Below, in pieces: positions 8,564-18,096 of a stretch of 59,079 nucleotides of DNA. How positions within the stretch are numbered: position 1 is the first letter of the stretch; every line of letters begins with the position of its first letter. A program made the position numbers and the translations under genes. The stretch comes from Acinetobacter brisouii. GTDB lineage: Bacteria; Pseudomonadota; Gammaproteobacteria; Pseudomonadales; Moraxellaceae. Under the pieces are notes generated by a model that was not told the DNA's origin, searched no databases, and worked only from the letters and a program-made list of their open reading frames with translations. Where the stretch lies: positions 1 to 59,079 of the forward strand of contig NZ_BKNN01000012.1 of assembly GCF_008993995.1 (NCBI RefSeq), given 5' to 3'.

Positions 8564-9121
8564 ATGATGATTGATTTTGCACACTGGATAAAATGGTTGC
8601 CGTGGGTTTTGGCAGTAATTGGGGGCATGCTGCTTTGGATTGCGATTACGAAACTTAATACCTACTTAAAAAAATTGTTGAGACCATTTAAAAAAGGTCG
8701 GAAATATCGCTGTCGAGTGCTTGCGATTGTAGATGGCGATACAATTGATTGCCGACGTCTATTTTATTTTGGGCAATCTCAAAGAATGCGTTTAGCTTAT
8801 GTGGATGCACCTGAGTCTAAACAGCAGTTTGGTGAAGAAGCTCAGAGGTATCTTAAGAAAATGCTGCAAGGACGAATTGTGACATTGAATGTTGCAGATA
8901 TGGATCGTTATGGTCGTGTGGTTGCCGATGTTTATTTAGGACGTGAGAGTGTGAGTGAAACCTTGATAAAAGATGGGATTGCATGGGTCTATGCTGACTA
9001 TGTGCGCCACCCAAAACGGTTAAAGCGTTTGAATGAATTGCAGGATGATGCCAAAAAACGTAAACGCGGTTTGTGGAAACATAGCCGACCGATGAACCCT
9101 AAAGAGTATCGGAGTCGTTGA
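8564..9121 (+). CDS. Membrane-anchored thermonuclease-like protein (SNase domain)
   Basis: This is a 185-residue protein with an N-terminal hydrophobic segment (WLPWVLAVIGGMLLWIAI) that should act as a signal anchor. A staphylococcal-nuclease domain follows. In that domain VLAIVDGDTIDC gives a Ca2+-site Asp, MRLAYVDAPES carries a catalytic Arg, and DRYGRVVADVYL carries the second catalytic Arg. The fold is expected to cut DNA or RNA outside the cytoplasm. No strong ribosome-binding site is visible. ATG 8564 or 8567 is likelier than the TTG at 8558. It follows mscL after a terminator and seems to be transcribed alone. Confidence 0.8.
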   Translation: MMIDFAHWIKWLPWVLAVIGGMLLWIAITKLNTYLKKLLRPFKKGRKYRCRVLAIVDGDTIDCRRLFYFGQSQRMRLAYVDAPESKQQFGEEAQRYLKKMLQGRIVTLNVADMDRYGRVVADVYLGRESVSETLIKDGIAWVYADYVRHPKRLKRLNELQDDAKKRKRGLWKHSRPMNPKEYRSR

Positions 9122-9343
9122 TTGTGAATAAAAAATAGTACTCAAGCGAGTCGCATTTTTTTATTGATCTTGATTGAACAAAATGGTTTTAGATTTTGCT
9201 AAAGAGCCAACGCTTTGCTGAATAAAATACACAGTATTTTCTATGCTGAATATGGCGGGCATAGGAAAATCTAGGTAGCATCAAAAAAACTTCATTTGAT
9301 GATCAGCATTATTTTTTGACGTGTTTTTTGATTGGATATTTTC

Positions 9344-9691
9344 ATGAATCGATTATTTGCGTATGGTACGTTGCGCCCAGGACAACCCAATCAACATATT
9401 TTGGGTGATCTAGATGGTGAGTGGCAAAAAGCTTATGTGCGCGGGGTGGTGCATACGTTAGATTGGGGACCCGATGAAGGCTTACCCGCGTTGGTCATTG
9501 ATGCTCAAGCAGCACAAGTCGAAGGATTATTGTTCTCGACAGATGAATTGGCACATCATTGGCAGATGCTCGATGATTTTGAAGGTTTTCAGTATCAGCG
9601 CGTCATTGTAGATGTGGAATTGGAGTCAGGTGAGATTGTCCAAGCATGGACTTACCAAATGCACCCGACAGCCAAATCTGAGCAGGGTTGA
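9344..9691 (+). CDS. Gamma-glutamylcyclotransferase family protein (AIG2-like)
   Basis: This is a 115-residue protein of the GGCT/AIG2 fold. FAYGTLRPGQPN at the N-terminus is the family's substrate loop, and the Glu in LDDFEGFQYQR (about residue 82) matches the catalytic acid. Members act on gamma-glutamyl amines or peptides. The precise substrate cannot be read from the sequence. ATG 9344 is preferred over the in-frame TTG 9332 because GGA at 9335-9337 is at usable distance and the YGTLRPG motif normally lies right at the N-terminus. The 210 bp upstream show only weak inverted repeats. Confidence 0.8.
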   Translation: MNRLFAYGTLRPGQPNQHILGDLDGEWQKAYVRGVVHTLDWGPDEGLPALVIDAQAAQVEGLLFSTDELAHHWQMLDDFEGFQYQRVIVDVELESGEIVQAWTYQMHPTAKSEQG

Positions 9692-9697
9692 AACTGA

Positions 9698-9728
9698 ATC
9701 AGATGCCAATCTGTCTTTGGCATCTGAT
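9698..9728. terminator. Bidirectional terminator between converging genes
   Basis: A perfect 12-bp stem ATCAGATGCCAA / TTGGCATCTGAT (9698-9709, 9717-9728) lies between the stop codons of the cyclotransferase gene and ppiC. The flanking T tracts are modest. Confidence 0.7.
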
Positions 9729-9732
9729 TTAT

Positions 9733-10017
9733 TTAGAAATCCGTACGGAACTTAATTTCAAGCAAATGAAAGCCAAACTGGCTTTTGATTGGCCCGTGTA
9801 AAATTCTTTCGGCTGCGCTAAAGACCAGTTTATCAATGACAGGCACAAGCTGCCCTTTTTTGACCTCACCCAGCTCACCACCACGCTTGGCAGAGTTACA
9901 AGTGGAGTATTCTTTAGCAATTTTGGAAAAGTCTGCACCCGACTGAATCTTTTTCTTGAGCTGTTCAGCCAGTGTTTTATCTTTCACCAAAATATGTCGT
10001 ACGATTGCAGTTTGCAT
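9733..10017 (-). CDS. ppiC: Parvulin-type peptidyl-prolyl isomerase PpiC
   Basis: This is a single-domain parvulin of 94 residues, as E. coli PpiC (93), with no signal peptide, so it is cytoplasmic. Family landmarks are RHILVKDK at the start, the GADFSKIAKEYSTC block, RGGELGEVKKGQLVP and the closing FGFHLLEIKFR. It catalyses cis-trans isomerisation of X-Pro bonds. It begins 17 bp after the mutM stop on the same strand, so the two are probably one transcript. Confidence 0.9.
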   Translation of the reverse strand: MQTAIVRHILVKDKTLAEQLKKKIQSGADFSKIAKEYSTCNSAKRGGELGEVKKGQLVPVIDKLVFSAAERILHGPIKSQFGFHLLEIKFRTDF

Positions 10018-10033
10018 AGTTTTAGCCTCTTAT

Positions 10034-10864
10034 TCACTGTTTTGTTTTTGTGTTTTTTTTAAGTGGCTGGCACTGCGGACAGAAGACACTGGCACGCTGA
10101 CCCAGCTTGATATTTTCTAGCGTTGTTTCACAGTTGACGCACATTTCACCAGCACGCCCATAGGCGAGTAAGGTTTGTTGAAAATAGCCATTTTCTCCCA
10201 TCGCATTGGTATAGTCTCGGAGGGTTGAGCCGCCAAGACCAATAGCAAAACTTAAAATACGTTTAATTTCAACAACCAGTGCTTCAACCTGTTGTGGACT
10301 TAAACTCGAAGCAGGCTGGGCAGGATGAATGCCTAAATTAAACAGGCTTTCGGTTGCGTAAATATTGCCCACACCCACCACAATATGATTATCCATCAGT
10401 GCAACTTTGATACCAACTTGCTTGGATTTGAGCTTGTCAGTCAGGTAGGCAGCATTAAATGCATCAGTCAGTGGCTCAGGCCCAAGCGGGTCAAGCAGCT
10501 TATGCTGCGAATCTGCATTGAGCCAGACGATGCAACCGAAGCGGCGTGGGTCATGGTAGCGTAGCTGAAGTTCCCCAAAATCGAGAATGAAATGATCATG
10601 TTTACGCAGTTCATCTTGCGCCTTGCAAATCCGAAAACTGCCCGACATCCCCAAATGCCATAACATGGTGTCGTGTTCAAACTCGGCCAGAATATATTTG
10701 GAACGTCGTTGTAATCCAATCAGTTTTTGACCTTGTAATTTATCTACATCTTGCGGAATCACCCAGCGTAATTGAGGTTGACGCACGCGAACAGCTTGAA
10801 CAGTTTGATGCAGCAAGGGCGCTAGACTATTTTTGGTGGTTTCGACTTCGGGTAATTCAGGCAT
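10034..10864 (-). CDS. mutM: Formamidopyrimidine-DNA glycosylase MutM (Fpg)
   Basis: MutM removes 8-oxoguanine and formamidopyrimidines from DNA and nicks the abasic site. The protein has 276 residues. The N-terminus MPELPEVETT supplies the catalytic Pro1 (after Met removal) and Glu2. RRSKYILAEF holds the conserved Lys near residue 57. The helix-two-turn-helix carries VGVGNIYATESLF. The C-terminal zinc finger has four Cys in CVNC and CPQC with the conserved GQRASVFCPQCQ. Confidence 0.95.
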   Translation of the reverse strand: MPELPEVETTKNSLAPLLHQTVQAVRVRQPQLRWVIPQDVDKLQGQKLIGLQRRSKYILAEFEHDTMLWHLGMSGSFRICKAQDELRKHDHFILDFGELQLRYHDPRRFGCIVWLNADSQHKLLDPLGPEPLTDAFNAAYLTDKLKSKQVGIKVALMDNHIVVGVGNIYATESLFNLGIHPAQPASSLSPQQVEALVVEIKRILSFAIGLGGSTLRDYTNAMGENGYFQQTLLAYGRAGEMCVNCETTLENIKLGQRASVFCPQCQPLKKNTKTKQ

Positions 10865-11095
10865 AACTGGATATTAACAACAACGATCAAATCCATACTT
10901 TAGCACGCACACTGAAACAGGTATATCTGTAACTTGTGTTCAGTGAAATGCATTACTACAATAGCTCCTATATTTTTATGATTTTAAACATCAATTTGTC
11001 AGGTTACTGACCTTTGGCATTCCACAAGCCTATTTTTGCTTGAACTTTTCAATGCCCACCATTGCTCTCCCTCCATAAAATTTAGGATGTAAATA

Positions 11096-13237
11096 ATGCG
11101 TAATCTGCATGTTCATGTGACATTAAAAAGCACACTGTTATTGCTCACAGCCTGTATTTGTCAAAGTCTTTATGCTGAAGATGATTCGACAGTACAGGAT
11201 TTGCCTGCAATTAAAGTAGAAGCAACCCACACGGGAACTAGTTATGCAAAAACGCCAGCTTCGATTTTTCGTGTAGACGCGCCAAAGCAGCAAGACAACA
11301 TTGGTGTGAACCTGACCGAAGTGGTGAAGGGAATTCCAAGTTTACAGCTCAATAACCGTGAAAATTACGCACAAGATTTGCAGCTTTCTATGCGAGGTTT
11401 TGGTGCGCGTTCGACTTTTGGTGTGCGTGGCATTCGTTTATATGTCGATGGCATTCCTGCCACCATGCCCGATGGTCAGGGGCAAACCTCCAATATTGAT
11501 TTAAAAAGCCTCGATCATTTAGAAGTTCTCACAGGTCCATTTTCCTCTTTATATGGCAACTCTTCAGGCGGGGCAATTTTAGCAACCACCAAAGAAGGTC
11601 AGGGTCGAGACTCAGTAACCATGGGCTACTCAGGTGGTAGTGATCAACGTAGTAACAGTTCGATTGTGCTGCAAGGTGGCGCACATGCGGAAAATGAACC
11701 GAGTTATGTCATTAGTTCATCTTATTTTGATACCGATGGTTATCGTGATCATAGTGCTGCGGACAAAGTACTCAATAATGCCAAGCTCACTTGGAATTTG
11801 AGTGATGGCAGTAAAGTGAACTGGGTAACCAACTACGTTAAAATCAATGCCGATGATCCGATGGGGCTAACACGTGCTTTATGGGAGCAAAACCCAAAAC
11901 AAATTGATCCTAAAATTGCTCCGTACAATACCCGTAAAGAAATTGAGCAAACTCAAACAGGGGTAACGTGGACAAAACCTTTAGATGATCACAATGAACT
12001 GTACGCCATGACTTATGTTGGCAACCGTCATGTGACCCAGTACCAATCTATTCCAAAATCCACTCAAACCAATGTGAATAATGCAGGTGGTGTGATTGAT
12101 TTTGATCGTAATTATTATGGTGCGGATTTCCGCTGGACAGGTACAGATTTGTTGCCAAATACCCGAGTGAGTGCGGGTGTTGCGCTCGATGCAATGGATG
12201 AAGACCGTAAAGGTTATGAAAACTATGATGCCGCAGGCAACTATGGTGTCAAAGGCAATTTACGCCGTAATGAAGACAATACCTTGTGGAATATTGATCC
12301 ATATTTGCAAGCATCTTGGCAGTTTTTACCGACTTGGCGTTTAGATATGGGCGTGCGTTATAGTAATGTACATTACAAGTCTAAAGATCACTACACTTCT
12401 GCGCCTGATAAATATGGAACTGTAAATGGCGATGACAGTGGTAAAACTGAATACTCGAAAACATTGCCTTCAGCGACTTTAAGCTGGCAGATTTTACCTG
12501 AATTGTTGGCTTATGCCAGTTACGCCAAAGGTTTTGAAACCCCAACGTTTACCGAAATGGCTTATCGACCAGATGGTGCAGCAGGGTTTAACTTTGATTT
12601 AAAACCTTCAAGCAGTGATAACTATGAAGTGGGTTTGAAGTCTGAAAATCCTTGGGGATATTTCACCTTGGCAGCCTTCCAAATTCACACTAAAAATGAC
12701 ATTGTGTCGTATGCAATGGTGAATGGTCGGGCAACGTATCAAAATGTTGATCAAACTCAGCGTCAAGGTATTGAGTTTTCATGGAATAAAAACCTGTGGC
12801 GAGATTTAAAAGCGCAGGCCAGTTATAGCCACTTAGATGCAACCTTTGACACAGATTTCACATCTTCGTCTGGCACGGTCAAAAAAGGAAATTCAATTCC
12901 AGGTATTGCAAAAAATCAGGCATTTGCCCGTTTAGCTTGGCAGCCTGAAACTGGGGCTTTTGCAGGTATTGAAGCACGTTATATGGATAAGATTTATGTA
13001 GATGATCAGAACTCTGATGCAGCTCCAAGCTATGCCGTGACAGCAATTGATGTTGGTTATAAGTGGAAAATGCAGGACTGGGCAATCAATACCTATGCTC
13101 GTGTTGATAATCTATTTGATCGAAACTATATTGGTTCAGTGATTGTGAATGATACAACAAAACCAGATGGACGCTATTTTGAACCCGCAGAAGGGCGCAA
13201 TTGGAGTGCAGGTTTAAGTATTACCAAACAATTTTAA
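11096..13237 (+). CDS. TonB-dependent outer-membrane receptor, YncD/PqqU-like
   Basis: This is a 713-residue protein with a signal peptide ending near LYAED, a TonB box-like segment (LPAIKVEATHTG, about 35-46), a plug domain and a 22-strand barrel ending in aromatic F (LSITKQF). The plug stretch NRENYAQDLQLSMRGFGARS, then RLYVDGIPATMPDGQGQTSN, closely matches my memory of E. coli YncD, which has been assigned to pyrroloquinoline quinone uptake and named PqqU. Substrate transfer to this protein is inference. An AGGA site 8 nt upstream supports ATG 11096. The OYE gene follows 22 bp downstream and may be co-transcribed. Confidence 0.8.
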   Translation: MRNLHVHVTLKSTLLLLTACICQSLYAEDDSTVQDLPAIKVEATHTGTSYAKTPASIFRVDAPKQQDNIGVNLTEVVKGIPSLQLNNRENYAQDLQLSMRGFGARSTFGVRGIRLYVDGIPATMPDGQGQTSNIDLKSLDHLEVLTGPFSSLYGNSSGGAILATTKEGQGRDSVTMGYSGGSDQRSNSSIVLQGGAHAENEPSYVISSSYFDTDGYRDHSAADKVLNNAKLTWNLSDGSKVNWVTNYVKINADDPMGLTRALWEQNPKQIDPKIAPYNTRKEIEQTQTGVTWTKPLDDHNELYAMTYVGNRHVTQYQSIPKSTQTNVNNAGGVIDFDRNYYGADFRWTGTDLLPNTRVSAGVALDAMDEDRKGYENYDAAGNYGVKGNLRRNEDNTLWNIDPYLQASWQFLPTWRLDMGVRYSNVHYKSKDHYTSAPDKYGTVNGDDSGKTEYSKTLPSATLSWQILPELLAYASYAKGFETPTFTEMAYRPDGAAGFNFDLKPSSSDNYEVGLKSENPWGYFTLAAFQIHTKNDIVSYAMVNGRATYQNVDQTQRQGIEFSWNKNLWRDLKAQASYSHLDATFDTDFTSSSGTVKKGNSIPGIAKNQAFARLAWQPETGAFAGIEARYMDKIYVDDQNSDAAPSYAVTAIDVGYKWKMQDWAINTYARVDNLFDRNYIGSVIVNDTTKPDGRYFEPAEGRNWSAGLSITKQF

Positions 13238-13259
13238 TGAAACAGGAGAACTTTGTTCG

Positions 13260-14384
13260 ATGTCAAAATTATTTGAAACCATTCAGTTTGCTGATCTGAC
13301 ATTAAAAAATCGGGTCATTATTGCACCGATGTGTCAGTATTCGGCAACAGAAGCAGGTGAAGTCAGCTACTGGCATGAACAACAGTGGGCAAATTATGCT
13401 TTATCTGGCGCAGGGCTATGTATTGTTGAAGCAACAGCTGTACAGGCTGAGGGACGAATTACTTATGCTGATTTAGGGTTGTGGAATGACCAGCAACGTG
13501 ACCAAATTAAGACATTACTTCAAAAAGTGAAAACACTTTCTCCAATGCCGTTTGGTGTGCAGTTGGCGCACGCAGGTCGTAAAGCTTCAACTGATAAACC
13601 TTGGTTAGGTCGTGGGCAATTTGCACCTGAACATGCACATGGTTGGCAAACTGTAGCACCGAGTGCGATTGCTTTTTCAGAAAAAGATCTTGCGCCACAT
13701 GCATTAACACTTGAAGAAATTCAGGCAGTGAAACACGACTTTGTCGCAGCGGCACAGCGAGCGGTTGATGCAGGTTTTGATTTGATTGAACTTCATGCAG
13801 CGCATGGTTATTTGTTGCATCAGTTTTTATCGCCGTTGTCGAATCAGCGCCAAGACCAATATGGCGGCAGCTTGGAAAATCGCATGCGTTTGACTCTTGA
13901 AGTGCTTGCTGAAGTTTTGGAAGTTGTTCCACAAGGCTTCCCTGTTGGCGTGCGTATCTCTGCAACCGACTGGATGGAATCGCAAGCCGATGCCAGTTGG
14001 ACACTTGAATCGAGTGTTGAACTTGCCAAGCAACTTGAAAAAGTGGGTGCAGCTTATGTGCATGTTTCTAGTGGTGGTTTACATGAAAAGCAGCACATTG
14101 ATATTGAACCGAATTATCAAGTGCCATTTGCTGCAGAAATTAAGCAACATGTTCATATTCCCGTGATTGCAGTGGGCTTAATTACTGAATCTCAACAGGC
14201 AGAAATGATTGTACGTCATCATCAAGCTGATGCGATTGCCTTAGCACGTGCAATTTTGTATGACCCACGTTGGGTATGGCATGCCGCAGTTTCCTTGGGT
14301 GAGCCAATTCAGGTTGCACCGCAGTATTTACGTTCTCAGCCGCATGGTTTTAAAAACTTATTCCACGCTTTTTCTGAATCTTAA
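13260..14384 (+). CDS. FMN-dependent ene-reductase of the Old Yellow Enzyme family (YqjM-like)
   Basis: This is a 374-residue TIM-barrel flavoprotein. APMCQYSA near residue 22 carries the Cys that tunes FMN in YqjM-type enzymes, and HAAHGYLLHQFLSP has the paired substrate-binding His residues. QYGGSLENRMRL, VRISATDW and ALARAILYDPRW complete the FMN and phosphate sites. It should reduce activated C=C bonds with NAD(P)H. The physiological substrate is unknown. It has a clear AGGAG site. A broken AEC transporter gene starts immediately after its stop codon. Confidence 0.88.
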   Translation: MSKLFETIQFADLTLKNRVIIAPMCQYSATEAGEVSYWHEQQWANYALSGAGLCIVEATAVQAEGRITYADLGLWNDQQRDQIKTLLQKVKTLSPMPFGVQLAHAGRKASTDKPWLGRGQFAPEHAHGWQTVAPSAIAFSEKDLAPHALTLEEIQAVKHDFVAAAQRAVDAGFDLIELHAAHGYLLHQFLSPLSNQRQDQYGGSLENRMRLTLEVLAEVLEVVPQGFPVGVRISATDWMESQADASWTLESSVELAKQLEKVGAAYVHVSSGGLHEKQHIDIEPNYQVPFAAEIKQHVHIPVIAVGLITESQQAEMIVRHHQADAIALARAILYDPRWVWHAAVSLGEPIQVAPQYLRSQPHGFKNLFHAFSES

Positions 14385-14398
14385 ATGATTTTTTTCAT

Positions 14399-15322
14399 TT
14401 GGTTCTGAATATTCTACGGCCAATTTTCCTCCTCATAGGAACAGGCTATGGCAGTGTCAAGCTTGGCTTGCTCACTGCTGAACAAATTAAGAGCTTAGGT
14501 GGCTATGTCATTAAAATAGCGCTGCCTGCTCTGATTTTATCCTCACTTGCCAGTAAAAATCTGCATGATATCTGGTTGCCACCTTATTTATTTGCCTATG
14601 CGGGTGGCTCACTATTAATTTATGCTTTAGCTTACAGGCTATATCGCAGTCACTTTTCTTATCCGTTGACCCAAGCCGCAGTGATGTCGATGGGTGCATC
14701 CATGTCGAATACAGGCTTGATTGGTAGTGCAATCTTGCCGTTATTGTTGCCTGATCGTGCGGTCATTTATTTGTCCTTAACCTTAATGATTGAAAATCTG
14801 TTAATGATGACGATGGTGTTATTGTTGGCAGAAGCAGGGTTGCAAGCACAGCATCGCACTTCTGTTATGCTCTATCATGCAGTTAAAAATTTGCTAAAAA
14901 ATCCATTGGTTATTGCTATTTTACTGGCAATGTGTGCTGTTATATTTGAGTTACACTTGCCACAGATTTTGAATAATCTGTTGACTGTACTCGGTAAAAC
15001 AGCTTCGCCTTTGGCATTGCTGGTGATTGGGGGGCAGTTTGGTTGGTATTCGCTTGCGGGCACTTGACCATCAAACTTTACTGCTGGTTGGCTTAAAAAT
15101 TCTACTTATGCCCAGTGTTATTTTTGCTCTATTTTTATTTTATCGAATGCATCTTTGGACATGCAACAAGCAGCAACCTTGATTGCGGCACTGCCGATGC
15201 CAATTGTATTTGGAATTTTAGGGCAAGTGTATGGATTGGAGCAGCGAGCGGTTGCAGCTGTGATGCTCAGTACGCTTCTAGGGTTTATTGCAGTCAGCAT
15301 GTTAATGACTTTCTGGTGGTAG
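14399..15322 (+). pseudogene. AEC-family transporter (auxin efflux carrier type), frameshifted
   Basis: The intact frame gives 222 residues of an AEC permease, with NILRPIFLLIGTGYG, GGYVIKIALPALILSSLA and the conserved SMSNTGLIGSAI. It then stops at TGA 15065-15067. Two compensating shifts restore it. Dropping one G from the GGG near 15058 gives SLAALDHQTLLLVGLKILL, and a missing base near 15158-15161 returns to the original frame. The end then reads ALPMPIVFGILGQVYG up to TAG 15322. The restored protein is about 307 residues, normal for the family. The start may be damaged too: one more T in the run at 14389-14395 would join ATG 14385 to this frame. Sequencing error in homopolymers cannot be excluded. 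Confidence 0.75.
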
Positions 15323-15499
15323 ATTGACCCGTAAAGCGACTCGGTTTACTATCGCGCAAGTGATTTTTTAATCAATTATTCAGAAAGATAAGGCTCTTTT
15401 TTCATTTGGATGATGTTCTTTTAATATGTGAAAAGTCATCTGAAATATCTCATGAAGCCAGAGAGATCAGCCGAGGCGAACCGACCAAGAGGATGTAAA

Positions 15500-16486
15500 A
15501 TGGCTCGACCACGTTTTTTACCCGATAATTTTAGCCTGATGATCATTGGCATGGTGGTACTTGCCAGTCTTGCACCGATTCAGGGTCATGCAGCCAGTAT
15601 TTTTGGACAATTGACCAATTGTGCAATTGCGCTGTTGTTTTTTTTACATGGAGCAAAGTTGTCACGCCAAGCCGTGATGGAGGGTTTAACCCATTGGCGC
15701 TTACATCTGTGTATTTTTGCAGCAACTTTTATTTTGTTCCCAATTTTAGGTCTTGTACTAAAACCATTGATTGAGCCGCTGTTAGGGCATCAACTCTATC
15801 TGGGGGTTTTGTATTTAGCATTGTTGCCTTCTACGGTGCAATCATCAATTGCATTTACTTCGATTGCCAAAGGTAATGTACCAGCAGCACTTTGTAGCGC
15901 TTCAGCATCCAATATTTTCGGGATGTTTATTACGCCGTTTTTGGTCAGTATCTTCATTAGTCAGTCCTTGTCTCAGCATGATACAGGTTCATCTAGTGCA
16001 GTCCTGAATATTGTTTCTTTGTTGCTTGTTCCATTTATTTTGGGGCAAATTTGCCGTTCAAAACTTTTCCCAGTGATTAAAAAGCATGGTTCAATGGTTA
16101 AGGTGGTTGATCAAGGCTCAATCTTGATGGTGGTTTATGCGGCTTTTAGTGAAGCAGTCATTGAAGGGATTTGGCATCAGGTTTCAGTAGGAACTTTGTT
16201 GACTCTATTTATTGTATGTGCTGTGTTACTGGCGATTGTGATGTTGCTGATTCATTATTCGAGCCGTGCTTTGGGCTTTAAAAAGAAAGATCAGATTGCG
16301 ATTTTATTTTGTGGCTCTAAAAAAACTTTGGCGAGTGGTGTACCGATGGCCAAGATTATTTTTGCAGGACAGCCAATTGGTCTGATCTTGTTGCCTTTGA
16401 TGTTGTTCCATCAAATTCAATTGATTGTGTGTGGTATTTTGGCGAGCCGTTTTGCTCAGCGTGATGAATCGTTAGACGATCAATAA
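15500..16486 (+). CDS. YfeH-like bile acid:sodium symporter family transporter
   Basis: This is a 328-residue membrane protein of the SBF-like group (bile acid:Na+ symporter superfamily), with about ten hydrophobic segments. LTNCAIALLFFLHGAKLSR, LALLPSTVQSSIAFTS, ALCSASASNIFGMF and AILFCGSKKTLASGVPMA match E. coli YfeH as I recall it. The substrate is unknown for this branch. ATG 15500 is chosen because AGAGGA lies 8 nt upstream and the protein then starts like YfeH. An in-frame start at 15428 would add an unlikely charged extension. Confidence 0.8.
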   Translation: MARPRFLPDNFSLMIIGMVVLASLAPIQGHAASIFGQLTNCAIALLFFLHGAKLSRQAVMEGLTHWRLHLCIFAATFILFPILGLVLKPLIEPLLGHQLYLGVLYLALLPSTVQSSIAFTSIAKGNVPAALCSASASNIFGMFITPFLVSIFISQSLSQHDTGSSSAVLNIVSLLLVPFILGQICRSKLFPVIKKHGSMVKVVDQGSILMVVYAAFSEAVIEGIWHQVSVGTLLTLFIVCAVLLAIVMLLIHYSSRALGFKKKDQIAILFCGSKKTLASGVPMAKIIFAGQPIGLILLPLMLFHQIQLIVCGILASRFAQRDESLDDQ

Positions 16487-16491
16487 TCATT

Positions 16492-16524
16492 AAAAACGCA
16501 CCTCAGCCGATTGGACTGAGGTGC
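16492..16524 (-). terminator. Terminator between converging genes
   Basis: A perfect 9-bp stem GCACCTCAG / CTGAGGTGC (16498-16506, 16516-16524) is followed on the minus strand by GTTTTTA. It ends the dsbC transcript and may also serve the plus-strand gene. Confidence 0.75.
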
Positions 16525-16530
16525 TTCCAA

Positions 16531-17238
16531 TTACTGAACGGAATCCAGTAACTGATTAATATCATCGGCACTACGTGCGCCAGAAATACGCTGACCATCT
16601 TTTAAGAAGAATGTTGGTGTGCCATCAATATGCAGTTTTTCACCCAATTCTAGGTTTTTCTGTACAGGGGTAGTGCAACTTTCTTTGCCTGTCGGTTGTT
16701 TACGATCAAGTACATAGTTTTCCCATGCACTGTATTTGTCTTTTGAGCACCAGATTTTTTGTGCCATTGTTTCTGCATTTGGATGTAAATTCTTTAATGG
16801 ATACAAGAATAAATACACAGTGACATTATCTACTTTTTTCAGTTCTTCTTCTAAAGCATGGCAATATGGACAGTCGGGGTCGCTGAATACATACATCACA
16901 CGTTTACCATTGCCTTTTACGTGCTTAATGGCTTGATTGAGTGGCAGTGTCTTTACATCAATTTTATTGAGTTCTTGTAGGCGCTGTTCGGTTAGACTGA
17001 CTTTGTTTTTTAAGTCGACCAAGTTCCCAATAAAGAAATAGCGCGCTTCGTCATTGGTATAAACCACTTCACCATCCATATAGACTTCGTAAATGTCTTT
17101 AATTGGGGTGGGTTGAATCGACTGTGGCGTAATATCTGGGTAGTTTTTTTGCAGGTTGGCTTTTAGGGTTGCAATATCGGCATGTGCCAGTCCCATGGTC
17201 ATCAGACTCAGTCCAAGGGCAGCAATCAGTTTTTTCAT
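16531..17238 (-). CDS. dsbC: Periplasmic disulfide isomerase DsbC
   Basis: DsbC rearranges wrong disulfide bonds in the periplasm and is kept reduced by DsbD. The protein has 235 residues with a signal peptide (MKKLIAALGLSLMTMGLAHA). A DsbC/G N-terminal dimerisation domain with IYEVYMDGEVVYTNDEARYF follows, then a thioredoxin domain with the active site DPDCPYCH (about residue 120). The C-terminal part carries GTPTFFLKDGQRISGA with the cis-Pro. A second Cys pair (WCSKDK and ESCTTP) matches the structural disulfide of the family. Confidence 0.92.
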   Translation of the reverse strand: MKKLIAALGLSLMTMGLAHADIATLKANLQKNYPDITPQSIQPTPIKDIYEVYMDGEVVYTNDEARYFFIGNLVDLKNKVSLTEQRLQELNKIDVKTLPLNQAIKHVKGNGKRVMYVFSDPDCPYCHALEEELKKVDNVTVYLFLYPLKNLHPNAETMAQKIWCSKDKYSAWENYVLDRKQPTGKESCTTPVQKNLELGEKLHIDGTPTFFLKDGQRISGARSADDINQLLDSVQ

Positions 17239-17333
17239 AAAGTAACTCGAAGTGTATTCTGTGAAATTTTGGTTATTTTGTAGAAATTATGAGAAGAAAA
17301 CGAGGGCAATTTGTGGGATTTTTGAATACAGCA

Positions 17334-17361
17334 CTTTGGGCAAACTTGAGCTTGCCCAAAG
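17334..17361 (-). terminator. Hairpin downstream of ygfZ
   Basis: A 10-bp stem CTTTGGGCAA / TTGCCCAAAG (17334-17343, 17352-17361) follows the ygfZ stop on the minus strand. No U tract follows, so termination here is uncertain. Confidence 0.4.
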
Positions 17362-17373
17362 TTAAATAGAGTG

Positions 17374-18096
17374 TTATTGAGGGCGAGCAATGTCCCCATT
17401 TAAGGCTTCAGGTAAATCGAGTACTGTCCAACCCAGTTCTGCCAATGCAGCAGGTTTGGCAACCACTAAGGCTTGGAAACCTGTTGCAGTCTCAACGCTA
17501 TTTACGACTTCAACATCTGCATGAGGTTTGCTTGCAACAGCAGGGACGTCCCCCGTGCTTTCAACTAAATGCAGCCAATGTTTTGGTTTGGCTTTAAACC
17601 ATAAACGAGCCACGATCTCTTGACCGATATAACAGCCTTTATCGTAATGTACGCCTTCACGTTGATGTAAACGCAGTTCTTGGGGTTGAAACTCATGTGC
17701 CGTGGCTTGGCAAATGTAGGCTTGACCCTGTGCGATGGCGTGTTGTTTCCATGCTGAAATATCTGTAACTTCTGCTGCAAAGCTGGTCGAGTCAGAAGTG
17801 AGTGTTGGATAAACTTCACCAACTAGAGTCAACGTCATTTTAGAAAATGCACCATATTTTTTAATATGCTTGGCAAATTCATCACTTTGGTCTTGTGTAA
17901 CCACCAATTCAAAATGTTCAGCATCTAATTTATTGAGCCATAAACCAAACTGGATACGACCTTTTAAATCACAAATTGCGGTATAGCGCGGGGTTTGTTC
18001 GGCAAGACGCTCAACATGTAAGGTCACTTGTCCTTGCAGAAATTTTTGTGCATCAACACCACTCAGTTGATATTGAATAAAGGCTAAATCACTCAT
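17374..18096 (-). CDS. ygfZ: Folate-dependent Fe-S maintenance protein YgfZ
   Basis: YgfZ belongs to the GcvT-like tetrahydrofolate-binding family and supports repair or assembly of some iron-sulfur enzymes. The family signature KGCYIGQEIVAR with its conserved Cys is present at about residue 155. SGVDAQKFLQGQVT and AICDLKGRIQFGLWL form the N-terminal domain. At 240 residues it is shorter than E. coli YgfZ (about 326), as in other compact members. It is monocistronic and divergent from the DUF2939 gene. Confidence 0.88.
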   Translation of the reverse strand: MSDLAFIQYQLSGVDAQKFLQGQVTLHVERLAEQTPRYTAICDLKGRIQFGLWLNKLDAEHFELVVTQDQSDEFAKHIKKYGAFSKMTLTLVGEVYPTLTSDSTSFAAEVTDISAWKQHAIAQGQAYICQATAHEFQPQELRLHQREGVHYDKGCYIGQEIVARLWFKAKPKHWLHLVESTGDVPAVASKPHADVEVVNSVETATGFQALVVAKPAALAELGWTVLDLPEALNGDIARPQ

